Below, piece by piece: positions 5,564 through 11,597 of a stretch of 11,597 nucleotides of DNA. The DNA is from Chrysochromulina parva. Lineage: Eukaryota > Haptophyta > Prymnesiales > Chrysochromulinaceae. The stretch lies in assembly GCA_002887195.1 (NCBI GenBank), contig PJAB01001900.1, positions 1 to 11,597 on the forward strand, given 5' to 3'. Both the position numbers and the translations under genes were made by a program. Position 1 is the first letter of the stretch; every line of letters begins with the position of its first letter. The notes below the pieces were generated by a model that did no database searches, was not told the DNA's origin, and worked only from the letters and a program-made list of their open reading frames with translations.

Positions 5564-8500
5564 TCAAGTACGGGTAGCCTCCCCGGAGCGACTCTGAGCA
5601 AACAGCGCTTTGCTCAGTGTCCCTCCGGCTGCCAGCAGCGCTTGCCTCTCCTTGGCGGCGGCGGCCTCCTTCGCCGCCTTCGCCGCCGCCGCCTCACGCT
5701 GCCGGCGCTCCTCCTCCTCGCGCTCCTTGGCCTCGGCCTCGCGCCGCAGCCTCGACTTCTCCTGCTGCGCCTTGAGGCGAGCCTCCCTCGCCTCGTCTTC
5801 CTCGTCACGAGCCCGGCGCGCCGCTGCGGCCTGTGCTTCTTCTTTCTTCTGCTGCTCGAGTTCCTTCGCCTTCTGTAGGTTCTTGGCAAAGGCGATCAGG
5901 GTCGCGAGCGTGTCCGCCGCGCTCACGGGTGCCTGGGCGGCCGCTTCGGCGGCGGCTTGCGCGGCGTCCTCCTTGACCTTGATGGCGCCCTCGCCGCCAA
6001 ACTCGAGGACGAGCGAGTTGAGACTCACGGGCGCGAAATAAGGCGCGAGGTCCACCTCTCGGTCCTCCGCCGGCCAGAGCTCGGCACCATCGACGCGGAT
6101 GCAGCCCACGTCTAGACTGCGCAGCGTCGGCGCACGCTCAGAGAGCTCATGCTGCGCGCCGCCCTCGCGTGCTGCCGCCACAAAGGGCGGATGGCGCAGC
6201 GCCGCCTCCTCGGCGCGCTTGAGCGCCGTCTCGAGCACCATCTCAAGCTCCTCGAGGATCGCAACGACCGGCGGCGCGGGGCACTCGAAGTAGTACTGTG
6301 TGAGGCACTCGCGCAGCGTGCGCCGGTTCGGACGCGGAGCGGGCGCGGCGCTGAAGGCGGCGGCCGCCGCAAGGTCGCCTTTCAACAGAAAGGCCATCGA
6401 GGACAGCGCGGGCGCGGGCGTGGCGGCGGCTGCGACGGCGGTTGGCGGGGGCTCGTCGAACGTCGCAAAAGGGTTGCGGGCGGCAGCGACGAGGGCAGCC
6501 TGTGCGGCCGCTTCGGCGGCGGCTTGCGCGGCGGCCTCAGCGGCGGCGTGCGCCGCCTGCCGGTGTCGGTTCAGCCCGATGACCAGCGTGGCGAAGGTGT
6601 CCATGTCCAGATCACCCTCCCTGCCAAATTTGGACAGCAGAGTCGACAGCTCCTCGTTGGTCACCTCGAGGCCCAGATCCGCCAGGGCGAGCTGCAGCTC
6701 TTTCCGGTCGATGGTGCCGCCACCATCGAGGTCATACTTGCCAAACGTCGCCCACGCAGCCTGCGCCGCACGCTCCGCGTCCGCGTCCGCCGCCGCCGCG
6801 CCCGCGCTCTCTTGGTCGTCCTCGCCGCTCGTGCCAGGACGTGGTGAGGGGTGTAGGAGGCTCCACCACGAGCACCAGTCGGGTAGGGGTGGAACGACCG
6901 TGGCGGGCTTGGCGGGCCGCGGGATGCCGAGCATCGCCTGTTCATGCAGCTCGAGGGCCTCTGCGAATGCCTCGGCCTCCGACGGCAGATGAAGCCCCTG
7001 CAGGCAGCCGACGCACCGGCGCAGGAGCATCTGCACAAGCTCCTTGGCACTAGGAGACACCAGCCGCAGCGGCTGGGAGGCACCCGCTGCGGACGCCCAT
7101 GTGCGCTCGATGCGTAGCGTGAGCACAGGCGGCGCGTCGTTGCCGGTGAGTCGCTTCCATCCCATCGACTTGAAGTGTGCCCTGAAGGCGCGCAGCGCAT
7201 TCAACGGGAGCTGTAGCACTGCGCTCATGACGCCCGCGTCGGCACCACGCACCACCCTACCCACTACGAGCAGATGCTGCCGACGCACTTGAGCCGCGGT
7301 GTGCTCCAGGGACGCGGGCTCGCTCTCTTCGATCCACGTGTCCAGACGCGCGAGTGACGCACCATGTAACGGCGGCGCCATGGGAGGGCGCCACACGTGG
7401 ATGTCGCGGGGCGAGCGCAGCCCGCGCAGCTCCGCAGCCTGGTTGAAGTGCTTGCCCACGATCGCCGGGTACAGGCGGGGCGAATACTTCTCCATCAGGA
7501 AGCGACAGCCAGCCTCGGGCACGAGAGCGAGCGGTTGCGCCTCCTTCTTGCTGATCGACTGCTGGAGCGCGTCCGATGCGCTCAGTAGGGCGCGCGTGAC
7601 GAAGTAGAGCTGCTCCTCGATTGCGGCCGCGAGTGCCACGCCGTTCAAGGGTCCGAGCTCTACCGGTGGCACTTGCCCTGGGCCAGAAGCACCGGTGAGC
7701 TGTGAGGGCTGGAGCTCTTGAGAGAGGATCCAGCCACACGTGCGTCTTATGAGCGCGAGGGGCGCGTGCACGAAGGCGTTGACCGTGTTGGCGAAGTCGA
7801 ACTGGTCGTGATTGTCCGGCTCCGGTGTACGCTGGGCACGCAGGAGCGCCGCACGCAGGCGCACGCTGCGCTGCCCCTGCACCATGCGCTTCCACCGGCT
7901 CAACGTGTAACGCTTGCGGAAGCGTCGGAGCACTGGTGCATGGGCGACGCGCTCAAAGGAGGCGTGCGCTTGGTGCCACTCGTAGAGCGTGTGGCACTCG
8001 CGTGCCTCGCCGTCCGCCCACAGCGTCACGCCACCCTGTGAGACAGTCATGTACCGCGCCGGCACGTCGCTCCGATCGCCTGCGGCCATCAGCGTGTGCA
8101 GCAGGCTAAAGGGGTTGGGCAGTGGCGCCGCCCCGCGCTCGGCCCACGCCTCCTCGCAAAAATACCCGAAGCGCGACGAGCTCGGCCGCGCGCTGCGCAG
8201 CGACACGATGAGGCTCTCGAGGCCGCTGCCGCCGCGCAAAAAGCGAAAGAAGGCAGCATCGGCCAGCGACAGCGGGGCAGCGATGGCTGGCGGCTCGGCG
8301 GCCGACGGCTCGGCGGCCGGAAGCTCGGCGGCGGACGGTTCGGCGCCCGGCGGCTCAGCGGCCGGCGGCTTGGCAGCCTGTGGTGCGGCCGGCGGCCTGA
8401 GCTTTCGTGTCGGCGGTGCTACTACTACCTCATCTGGTGCCTTGAGCAGCACAAGGAATTGCGGCTTTTGGGCTCGCGGAGAGAGCAGCGAGTTGGGCGC

Positions 8501-8698
8501 CAGCGGTGCCCTAGCGGCCGCCGGCAGTGGCAGCTCCATGGGTAGCTCCACGGGCGGGAGCCGGCGCGGCGAGTGCGAGCGCGGCGTTGGTCTGAGGCGC
8601 GAGGTGCTCGTCACTGGCATGATAAGTTGACTGACCACAAGGACTGGGCGTTCTTCTGCGACGCCTGCCTTTGGGCGACACAAAAAGACGTTTGGCAT
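5564..8698 (-). CDS. Dynein heavy-chain tail-like protein with EF-hand and coiled coil, no motor domain
   Basis: A 1044-residue intronless protein. The ATG at 8696-8698 has an A at -3; M27 (8620) is a possible later start. Order: disordered Pro/Ala-rich leader with 5-residue AEPxA-type repeats (103-141); residues ~155-290 with YMTVSQGGVTLWADGE, TLYEWHQAHASFERV and VLRRFRKRYTLSRWKRMV, resembling the N-terminal tail of axonemal dynein heavy chains (DNAH6/7 type: sheet, aromatic linker, then F-R-x-W-K helix); a helical region to ~620; an EF-hand at ~647-705 with first loop DLDGGGTIDRKE (656-667) and a degenerate second loop; two Ala/Glu/Gln repeats (714-737, 911-924); an unknown domain ~790-905; and a charged coiled coil (~935-1020). 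There is no P-loop or AAA+ module. A calcium-responsive axonemal or basal-body scaffold is my inference. Coding status is firm; the dynein-tail likeness is moderate. Confidence 0.8.
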   Translation of the reverse strand: MPNVFLCRPKAGVAEERPVLVVSQLIMPVTSTSRLRPTPRSHSPRRLPPVELPMELPLPAAARAPLAPNSLLSPRAQKPQFLVLLKAPDEVVVAPPTRKLRPPAAPQAAKPPAAEPPGAEPSAAELPAAEPSAAEPPAIAAPLSLADAAFFRFLRGGSGLESLIVSLRSARPSSSRFGYFCEEAWAERGAAPLPNPFSLLHTLMAAGDRSDVPARYMTVSQGGVTLWADGEARECHTLYEWHQAHASFERVAHAPVLRRFRKRYTLSRWKRMVQGQRSVRLRAALLRAQRTPEPDNHDQFDFANTVNAFVHAPLALIRRTCGWILSQELQPSQLTGASGPGQVPPVELGPLNGVALAAAIEEQLYFVTRALLSASDALQQSISKKEAQPLALVPEAGCRFLMEKYSPRLYPAIVGKHFNQAAELRGLRSPRDIHVWRPPMAPPLHGASLARLDTWIEESEPASLEHTAAQVRRQHLLVVGRVVRGADAGVMSAVLQLPLNALRAFRAHFKSMGWKRLTGNDAPPVLTLRIERTWASAAGASQPLRLVSPSAKELVQMLLRRCVGCLQGLHLPSEAEAFAEALELHEQAMLGIPRPAKPATVVPPLPDWCSWWSLLHPSPRPGTSGEDDQESAGAAAADADAERAAQAAWATFGKYDLDGGGTIDRKELQLALADLGLEVTNEELSTLLSKFGREGDLDMDTFATLVIGLNRHRQAAHAAAEAAAQAAAEAAAQAALVAAARNPFATFDEPPPTAVAAAATPAPALSSMAFLLKGDLAAAAAFSAAPAPRPNRRTLRECLTQYYFECPAPPVVAILEELEMVLETALKRAEEAALRHPPFVAAAREGGAQHELSERAPTLRSLDVGCIRVDGAELWPAEDREVDLAPYFAPVSLNSLVLEFGGEGAIKVKEDAAQAAAEAAAQAPVSAADTLATLIAFAKNLQKAKELEQQKKEEAQAAAARRARDEEDEAREARLKAQQEKSRLRREAEAKEREEEERRQREAAAAKAAKEAAAAKERQALLAAGGTLSKALFAQSRSGEATRT
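5937..6533 (-). repeat. Two identical 30-bp Ala-rich coding repeats (5937-5966 and 6504-6533)
   Basis: Within the dynein-tail-like gene, a 30-base string that begins GCGGCCGCTTCGGCGGCGGC on the plus strand occurs twice without mismatch, 567 bases apart and in the same reading frame. It encodes AQAAAEAAAQ-type segments. The copies lie inside two separate Ala/Glu/Gln helices flanking the domain at ~740-905. Confidence 0.85.
8276..8392 (-). repeat. 15-bp coding repeats (AEPxA-type pentapeptides)
   Basis: Residues 103-141 of the dynein-tail-like protein consist of imperfect five-residue units (AEPPG, AEPSA, AELPA, AEPSA, AEPPA), written on the plus strand as a CGGCGGCCGACGGCT-like period of 15 bases. 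It is a low-complexity linker likely to be unstructured and length-variable. Confidence 0.8.
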
Positions 8699-8811
8699 GG
8701 TTACGAATGAGCGCCTTCTATGTTGCGAATGTTTTGCGCTGTCAATTCACAGCGCCGTTTTGGTAAATGTGCCGTCCACATCTTGTGCTGCAACCGCAGT
8801 GGAGCGCAGCC
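8699..8811. promoter_or_regulatory. Compact divergent promoter region of the two axoneme-like genes
   Basis: Only 113 bases separate the preferred start codons of the divergent genes (68 if the upper gene starts at 8767). Both core promoters and leaders must fit here or overlap coding sequence. No TATA box is seen. A CGTAACCATGCCAAACG string spanning the 8698 start has one good half of an RFX X-box but a poor second half, so I do not call it a site. Confidence 0.5.
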
Positions 8812-10359
8812 ATGAACCAGCGCGCTTCCACGCGGCCTCCGTCGGCTCTACACGCAGCTCGTGTGTCCACGAGGCCAGCGTCCGCTGCCGTGCGTTCCAG
8901 CGAGCCGCTCACTCCGAGCGTGCCACCCATCCAGGTGATCGGCGCCAACAAGTACGATGGGCTTGGCTGTTCGGCGGCGCCGCCCAACTCCTCTCGGCAA
9001 CCATCCTCGCCGTCGGATCCATCCGACCAGTTCGTCGCCTTTGTACTTTCACATTATTCGCCGACAAGGTCGCGACCCAACTCGGCGAAGCCATCCTCGC
9101 CGCCAAAGTCGCGACCCAACTCGGCGCATAAACGCGCGCCACCACGGCAAGCTACTGATAGCCCTGGCTCGCCGAGAAGCGCCGAGCTTTTGAGCGTAGC
9201 GGACGCCCATGCACAACTCTGCGGCAGCAGAGGCTACTACTGCCTCGGCGCGAGTGGCGCGAGTGCCACCGTCGCGGTGGTCGCCGAACCCAAACCGACC
9301 GTCGTCGCCGACAACCAGCCCAACCTCTCGATCGGCGAGGCGCGCGCTCGCGCCGGCAGCGCAGGCGTGCGCCGGGTCCTTGAGCGCCAGCACAAACGAA
9401 ACGCCGGCTTGCACGCGATGCTACGGCCGCCGCCGGCCGGGCCGCTGCCCTTCATGCTTGAGGCGCCCCTAATCGCGCCTCTGCGGCCGGCCTCGGCGAC
9501 GGCGCGCTTGGCGGGTCTCGAAGCCTCTGTTCAGGCCGGCCCGCGCCGCGCGCTGCACGCCATGAGCCAGCGCTATCGGTCCAAGGCCGGCCTCGCGTCC
9601 AGTCGTCTCTTCCGCGCAGAGCCACACAGCTCGATCGCCGAGGAGCCAGCGCCACTGTCGCCCGAGGACGGCGAGGCGGCCTTGCCCGCGGACTACGAGG
9701 AAGCCTTAGCAGCCTTGGCAGCAGCGGCGGCGGCGGGTCCCCTCGGGGGTGCGTCGGATGAGAATCAGAACCTGCCCATCGGCCGTCCGCCGCCGCCGCT
9801 CGGCCACGTGTCCAAACTTCTCAGCGCGTACGCCACGCCGCAGACGACCGTCGTACGGTCGCGGTACGCGAGGCAACGGCATTGGGACGCGTCGACAGCC
9901 GTCGACGACGATCGCCACGCTGTGGGAGAGACACTGGGGGCACCTGGAGCGGCGCTCATCACGGCGCCCGGGGTCATTGCCTCGAGCACCGGCGAATCGG
10001 CCAAGGCGCTCATCACGGCGCCCGGGGCCATTACCTCGAGCACCGGCGAATTGGCCGTTGACTGCTTTGGCACCAAGCCGGCGGCCGGTAGGGAGGTGAT
10101 GGCGACGGCTGCGGCGCCCGCGCCCACGCCGGCGGGGGCGTCTCGCGCGGCGGCCGGCGAGGAGCTGCGGGCCGCTACCGGCGGCGCGCCATCGCTCAGA
10201 AGCTGGATGGAGTCACTCCACGACGCGGCGCCGGTGCCGCCCTTAGCCATCGATCCGCCGCGAGCGCGCACGAGGGCAGGCGCGCCCGCCGCCGACTCGT
10301 GCGTGACAGTTCAATTGGCGCACACCTCGCAGGGTTTCCGCGGAATGAGCATCAGGTGA
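8812..10359 (+). CDS. Disordered protein with repeated RPxSA motifs, possibly axonemal
   Basis: 515 residues from the ATG at 8812 (G at -3). An in-frame ATG at 8767 would add 15 residues but has a weaker context (T at -3). Almost the whole chain is Ala/Pro/Ser/Arg-rich and likely unstructured. Five [S/T/L]RPxSA motifs stand out: TRPPSA, TRPASA, SRPNSA, SRPNSA and LRPASA (about residues 7, 20, 87, 100 and 224). Clusters of RPxSA are common in flagellar and microtubule-associated proteins of protists, but the motif is not diagnostic. A helical basic segment at ~185-205 (EARARAGSAGVRRVLERQHKR) and an Ala run at ~297-308 (DYEEALAALAAAAAAG) are the most ordered parts. A tandem 18-residue repeat lies at ~381-415. 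The function is unknown; the divergent neighbour supports a flagellar setting. No introns are apparent. Confidence 0.75.
   Translation: MNQRASTRPPSALHAARVSTRPASAAVRSSEPLTPSVPPIQVIGANKYDGLGCSAAPPNSSRQPSSPSDPSDQFVAFVLSHYSPTRSRPNSAKPSSPPKSRPNSAHKRAPPRQATDSPGSPRSAELLSVADAHAQLCGSRGYYCLGASGASATVAVVAEPKPTVVADNQPNLSIGEARARAGSAGVRRVLERQHKRNAGLHAMLRPPPAGPLPFMLEAPLIAPLRPASATARLAGLEASVQAGPRRALHAMSQRYRSKAGLASSRLFRAEPHSSIAEEPAPLSPEDGEAALPADYEEALAALAAAAAAGPLGGASDENQNLPIGRPPPPLGHVSKLLSAYATPQTTVVRSRYARQRHWDASTAVDDDRHAVGETLGAPGAALITAPGVIASSTGESAKALITAPGAITSSTGELAVDCFGTKPAAGREVMATAAAPAPTPAGASRAAAGEELRAATGGAPSLRSWMESLHDAAPVPPLAIDPPRARTRAGAPAADSCVTVQLAHTSQGFRGMSIR
9069..9126 (+). repeat. 39-bp-period repeat encoding SRPNSA
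   Basis: A perfect 19-base string (GTCGCGACCCAACTCGGCG) occurs at 9069-9087 and 9108-9126, a period of 39 bases or 13 codons. It encodes SRPNSA twice, with a PSSPPK spacer, showing that the motif was multiplied by local duplication. Confidence 0.9.
9952..10056 (+). repeat. 54-bp tandem coding repeat (18 residues)
   Basis: Copies at 9952-10005 and 10006-10056 share all but three bases across 51. They encode ALITAPGVIASSTGESAK and ALITAPGAITSSTGELA. All three differences change the residue (V/A, A/T, S/L). The repeat lies in an otherwise disordered region. Confidence 0.92.
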
Positions 10360-10573
10360 CACGACAACCTCTGAGCCAGGTGTAGGTTGCAGGTTTTAGA
10401 GGCTCTTGCCGGCCGGCCGGGCCATCTTTTAGGTAATTTAAGATTTTGCATTTTCTCCCCCTGTTGCCTAAGTACCTGTACATCATTACCGTCTGTAGGC
10501 GCGCAACGCGCAGGGGTTAACGTCCTGCCCGATGGTTGACGAGGGGCTCATCTCGGCACCTTTTTGAGACTGC
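10360..10573. other. Intergenic region upstream of the ferredoxin gene
   Basis: 214 bases holding the 3' end of the RPxSA gene and the upstream region of the ferredoxin gene. The middle (about 10426-10490) is AT- and pyrimidine-rich with two TTTTAG words (10395 and 10428 areas), and GCGCG-CAA-CGCGC near 10499-10511 could form a short hairpin. An in-frame TGA at 10565-10567 means no ferredoxin coding sequence continues upstream without an intron. Confidence 0.45.
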
Positions 10574-11251
10574 ATGATGACGCGTCAATGGTGTCAATTC
10601 ACACTTCCGCTTCGTTCATCTCGTTGGGCCTCGGACGAGCATCAAAGGTCCATAACGATGCTCGTGCATTGGTTACTGCTACCAACGGCGATGGTGCTGC
10701 CCTCGTCCAATCCCAGCCGCGTGTGGGACGTGACGCTCGTCAGCGCCGACGAGCAGCGGCACACTCTTAGCGTCGCTGAGAATCAGAGCGTGCTTCGTGC
10801 GGCGGAGCTTGCTGGGCTCCTTCCATGCAGCGACTGCCGCCGTGGCCGCTGCCTGTCGTGCGCGGCACGCGTGGTCTCGGGATCTAAATTTTCGCTGGCC
10901 GTGGATTCAGACACGGCGCTCTGCGACGAGGCCCACGTCGAAGGGATCGTGCTGCTTTGCTCTGCCTACCCGCGAGGGTGAGTGCAAAAGCGTTGCCAAC
11001 CACCTGCTCGCTTGCTCATCGCTGACGATCCGTTCGCCGCCTGCACGCGCAGGCCCAACCTGGAGCTCAAGCTCGATGCAGAGGGCGACGCCTTGGAGAT
11101 CCAGTACGAGAAGCGCTTTCGGAGCGGTGCGCAGCCACCGCCACCAAGGAAGGATAGGCCGGCGACGGCGCACTTCCACTCGCCGGAGGATCTGATCGTC
11201 CACCTGGAGCGCTGCTTGCCGAGTCAACGCAAACCCCGTCAAGAGCGGTGA
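10574..11251 (+). CDS. Plant-type [2Fe-2S] ferredoxin with C-terminal extension (FdC2-like), two exons
   Basis: Exons 10574-10977 and 11053-11251 give 200 residues (172 from the in-frame ATG at 10658). The domain runs from ~50 (VWDVTLVSADEQRHTLSVAE). Cluster ligands are Cys88, Cys93, Cys96 (CRRGRCLSC) and Cys129 (VLLCSAYP). Ferredoxins of this family pass single electrons, usually from photosystem I in plastids. The tail encoded by exon 2 (PNLELKLDAEGDALEIQYEKRF) resembles the DLEVETQDEDEVYWLQFGRYF extension of ferredoxin C2, a low-potential plastid type, rather than PetF, which ends soon after the last Cys. The Cys96-Cys129 gap is 32 residues, against the usual 29. From M29 the chain begins MLVHWLLLPTAMVLPSS, a possible signal peptide as used for complex plastids, with almost no transit peptide after it. 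Ferredoxin identity is strong; FdC2 type and start are moderate. Confidence 0.88.
10978..11052 (+). other. Intron of the ferredoxin gene (75 nt, phase 2)
   Basis: The donor is CGAGG followed by GTGAGT, a near-consensus site, and the acceptor is CGCGCAG followed by GCCCAAC. The join rebuilds a Gly codon and gives AYPRG-PNLELKL. Without splicing the protein would stop at 10979-10981, immediately after the last cluster cysteine region. Confidence 0.87.
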
Positions 11252-11324
11252 CCCTGGTCAGTCGTTTTTTAGCAGTCCGAGAAATCAGAGATATTGACTC
11301 AACGTCATGATATTTTTGAGCCGG

Positions 11325-11455
11325 GCGGGCGGCAGCCCGCGCGGGTCCACATCTCCACGGCGGCGGCTCTCTGCGCCCGCCGTCCGGGCGCGGCCGGCGG
11401 TTACTTCGGACCTCCGGCTCCGCTCTTCTTTTTCCCCGGGGGCTGCCGCCCCCGG
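11325..11455. repeat. Three perfect GC-only stem-loops in a convergent intergenic region
   Basis: Stem 1: GCGGGC 11325-11330 with GCCCGC 11335-11340 (loop GGCA). Stem 2: GCGCCCG 11373-11379 with CGGGCGC 11385-11391 (5-base loop). Stem 3: CCGGGGGC 11436-11443 with GCCCCCGG 11448-11455 (loop TGCC). In addition, 11327-11338 and 11440-11451 are a perfect 12-bp inverted repeat of each other. The block lies between the ferredoxin stop and the stop of the gene entering from the right, so it may affect 3' ends of both transcripts. High GC raises the chance of random stems. Confidence 0.6.
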
Positions 11456-11460
11456 ATTCC

Positions 11461-11597
11461 CTAGCTGCTCTTCAACGTCTTCTTCCTCGCGACGGCCGCC
11501 TTGCCAAAGCCGCCGCGCCCAACGAGTGTGCTCTCGGGCAAGCTGGCTGCCACGCTCGGGGCTGGGGGCGAGCCCGCGGCAGCCGCGTTGGGCTCGG
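11461..11597 (-). CDS. C-terminal fragment of an unidentified protein
   Basis: On the minus strand a frame enters from the right edge and stays open for 45 codons to a TAG at 11463-11461. It reads EPNAAAAGSPPAPSVAASLP, then ESTLVGRGGFGKAAVARKKT and LKSS. The end is basic and Gly/Lys-rich, and the part before is an Ala/Pro/Ser linker like those of neighbouring genes. GRGGFGKAA and ARKKTLKSS could be nucleic-acid-binding or nuclear-targeting tails, but I do not recognise the family. It converges with the ferredoxin gene. With only 137 bases visible, coding status rests on the open frame and its biased composition. Confidence 0.5.
   Translation of the reverse strand, partial: EPNAAAAGSPPAPSVAASLPESTLVGRGGFGKAAVARKKTLKSS

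Noticed and set aside
6149..6992. Long open frames on the plus strand inside the dynein-tail-like gene (up to 232 codons)
   Set aside because: They are antisense to a coherent 1044-residue protein with an EF-hand. Their Arg/Gly/Ala composition is what the complement of GC-rich Ala/Glu coding sequence produces.
8685..8706. RFX X-box-like string across the start of the dynein-tail-like gene
   Set aside because: One half-site fits GTNRCC but the other matches the RGYAAC consensus poorly, and the string is coding and Kozak sequence, so chance is a sufficient explanation.
1..11597. tRNA, rRNA, CRISPR array, transposase or viral gene
   Set aside because: I scanned the gene-free intervals for a tRNA B-box, regularly spaced identical repeats, terminal inverted repeats and transposase motifs, and found none that held up. 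This was done by eye, so degenerate elements could be missed.

Overview
This is a GC-rich, gene-dense stretch of a eukaryotic nuclear genome. Reasons: short GT-AG introns (75, 88 and 94 nt) that restore two conserved proteins, typical eukaryotic genes (exosome subunit RRP41, CIR1-type splicing factor, Qc-SNARE, axoneme-like proteins), and no bacterial operon logic. A plant-type ferredoxin with a C-terminal extension points to a plastid. Together with flagellum-type genes, small introns and high GC, this suggests a flagellated unicellular alga, perhaps a haptophyte. The lineage is inference.

Layout, left to right. (1) 1-146, minus: N-terminus of a probable BTB/POZ protein running off the left edge. 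(2) 341-1354, minus: CIR1-family nuclear protein, head-to-head with (3) 1548-2288, plus: RRP41. They share a 193-bp divergent intergenic region. (4) 2539-3074, minus: a three-exon Qc-SNARE, convergent with RRP41. (5) 3075-3762: gene-free, ending in an AT-rich patch. (6) 3763-5046, minus: ankyrin-repeat protein with a pure AAG-coded Lys10 tract and an ECRDHGKEW/WDEVR domain. Just upstream is a 68-bp direct duplication, each copy with a TATAAA. (7) 5249-5563: gene-free. (8) 5564-8698, minus: a 1044-residue single-exon protein that looks like a dynein heavy-chain N-terminal tail joined to an EF-hand and a coiled coil, with no motor. It lies head-to-head with (9) 8812-10359, plus: a disordered protein with five [S/T/L]RPxSA motifs, of a kind often met in axonemal proteins. 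(10) 10574-11251, plus: two-exon ferredoxin with an FdC2-like tail. (11) 11252-11460: very GC-rich with three perfect stem-loops. (12) 11461-11597, minus: probable C-terminus of an unidentified protein entering from the right.

Two divergent pairs may each be co-expressed: CIR1/RRP41 (RNA processing and decay) and the dynein-tail/RPxSA pair (flagellum). I see no CRISPR array, transposon, tRNA or rRNA. The most novel items are the motorless dynein-tail EF-hand protein with its divergent partner, the duplicated promoter-like unit, and the ferredoxin with an enlarged cluster loop.
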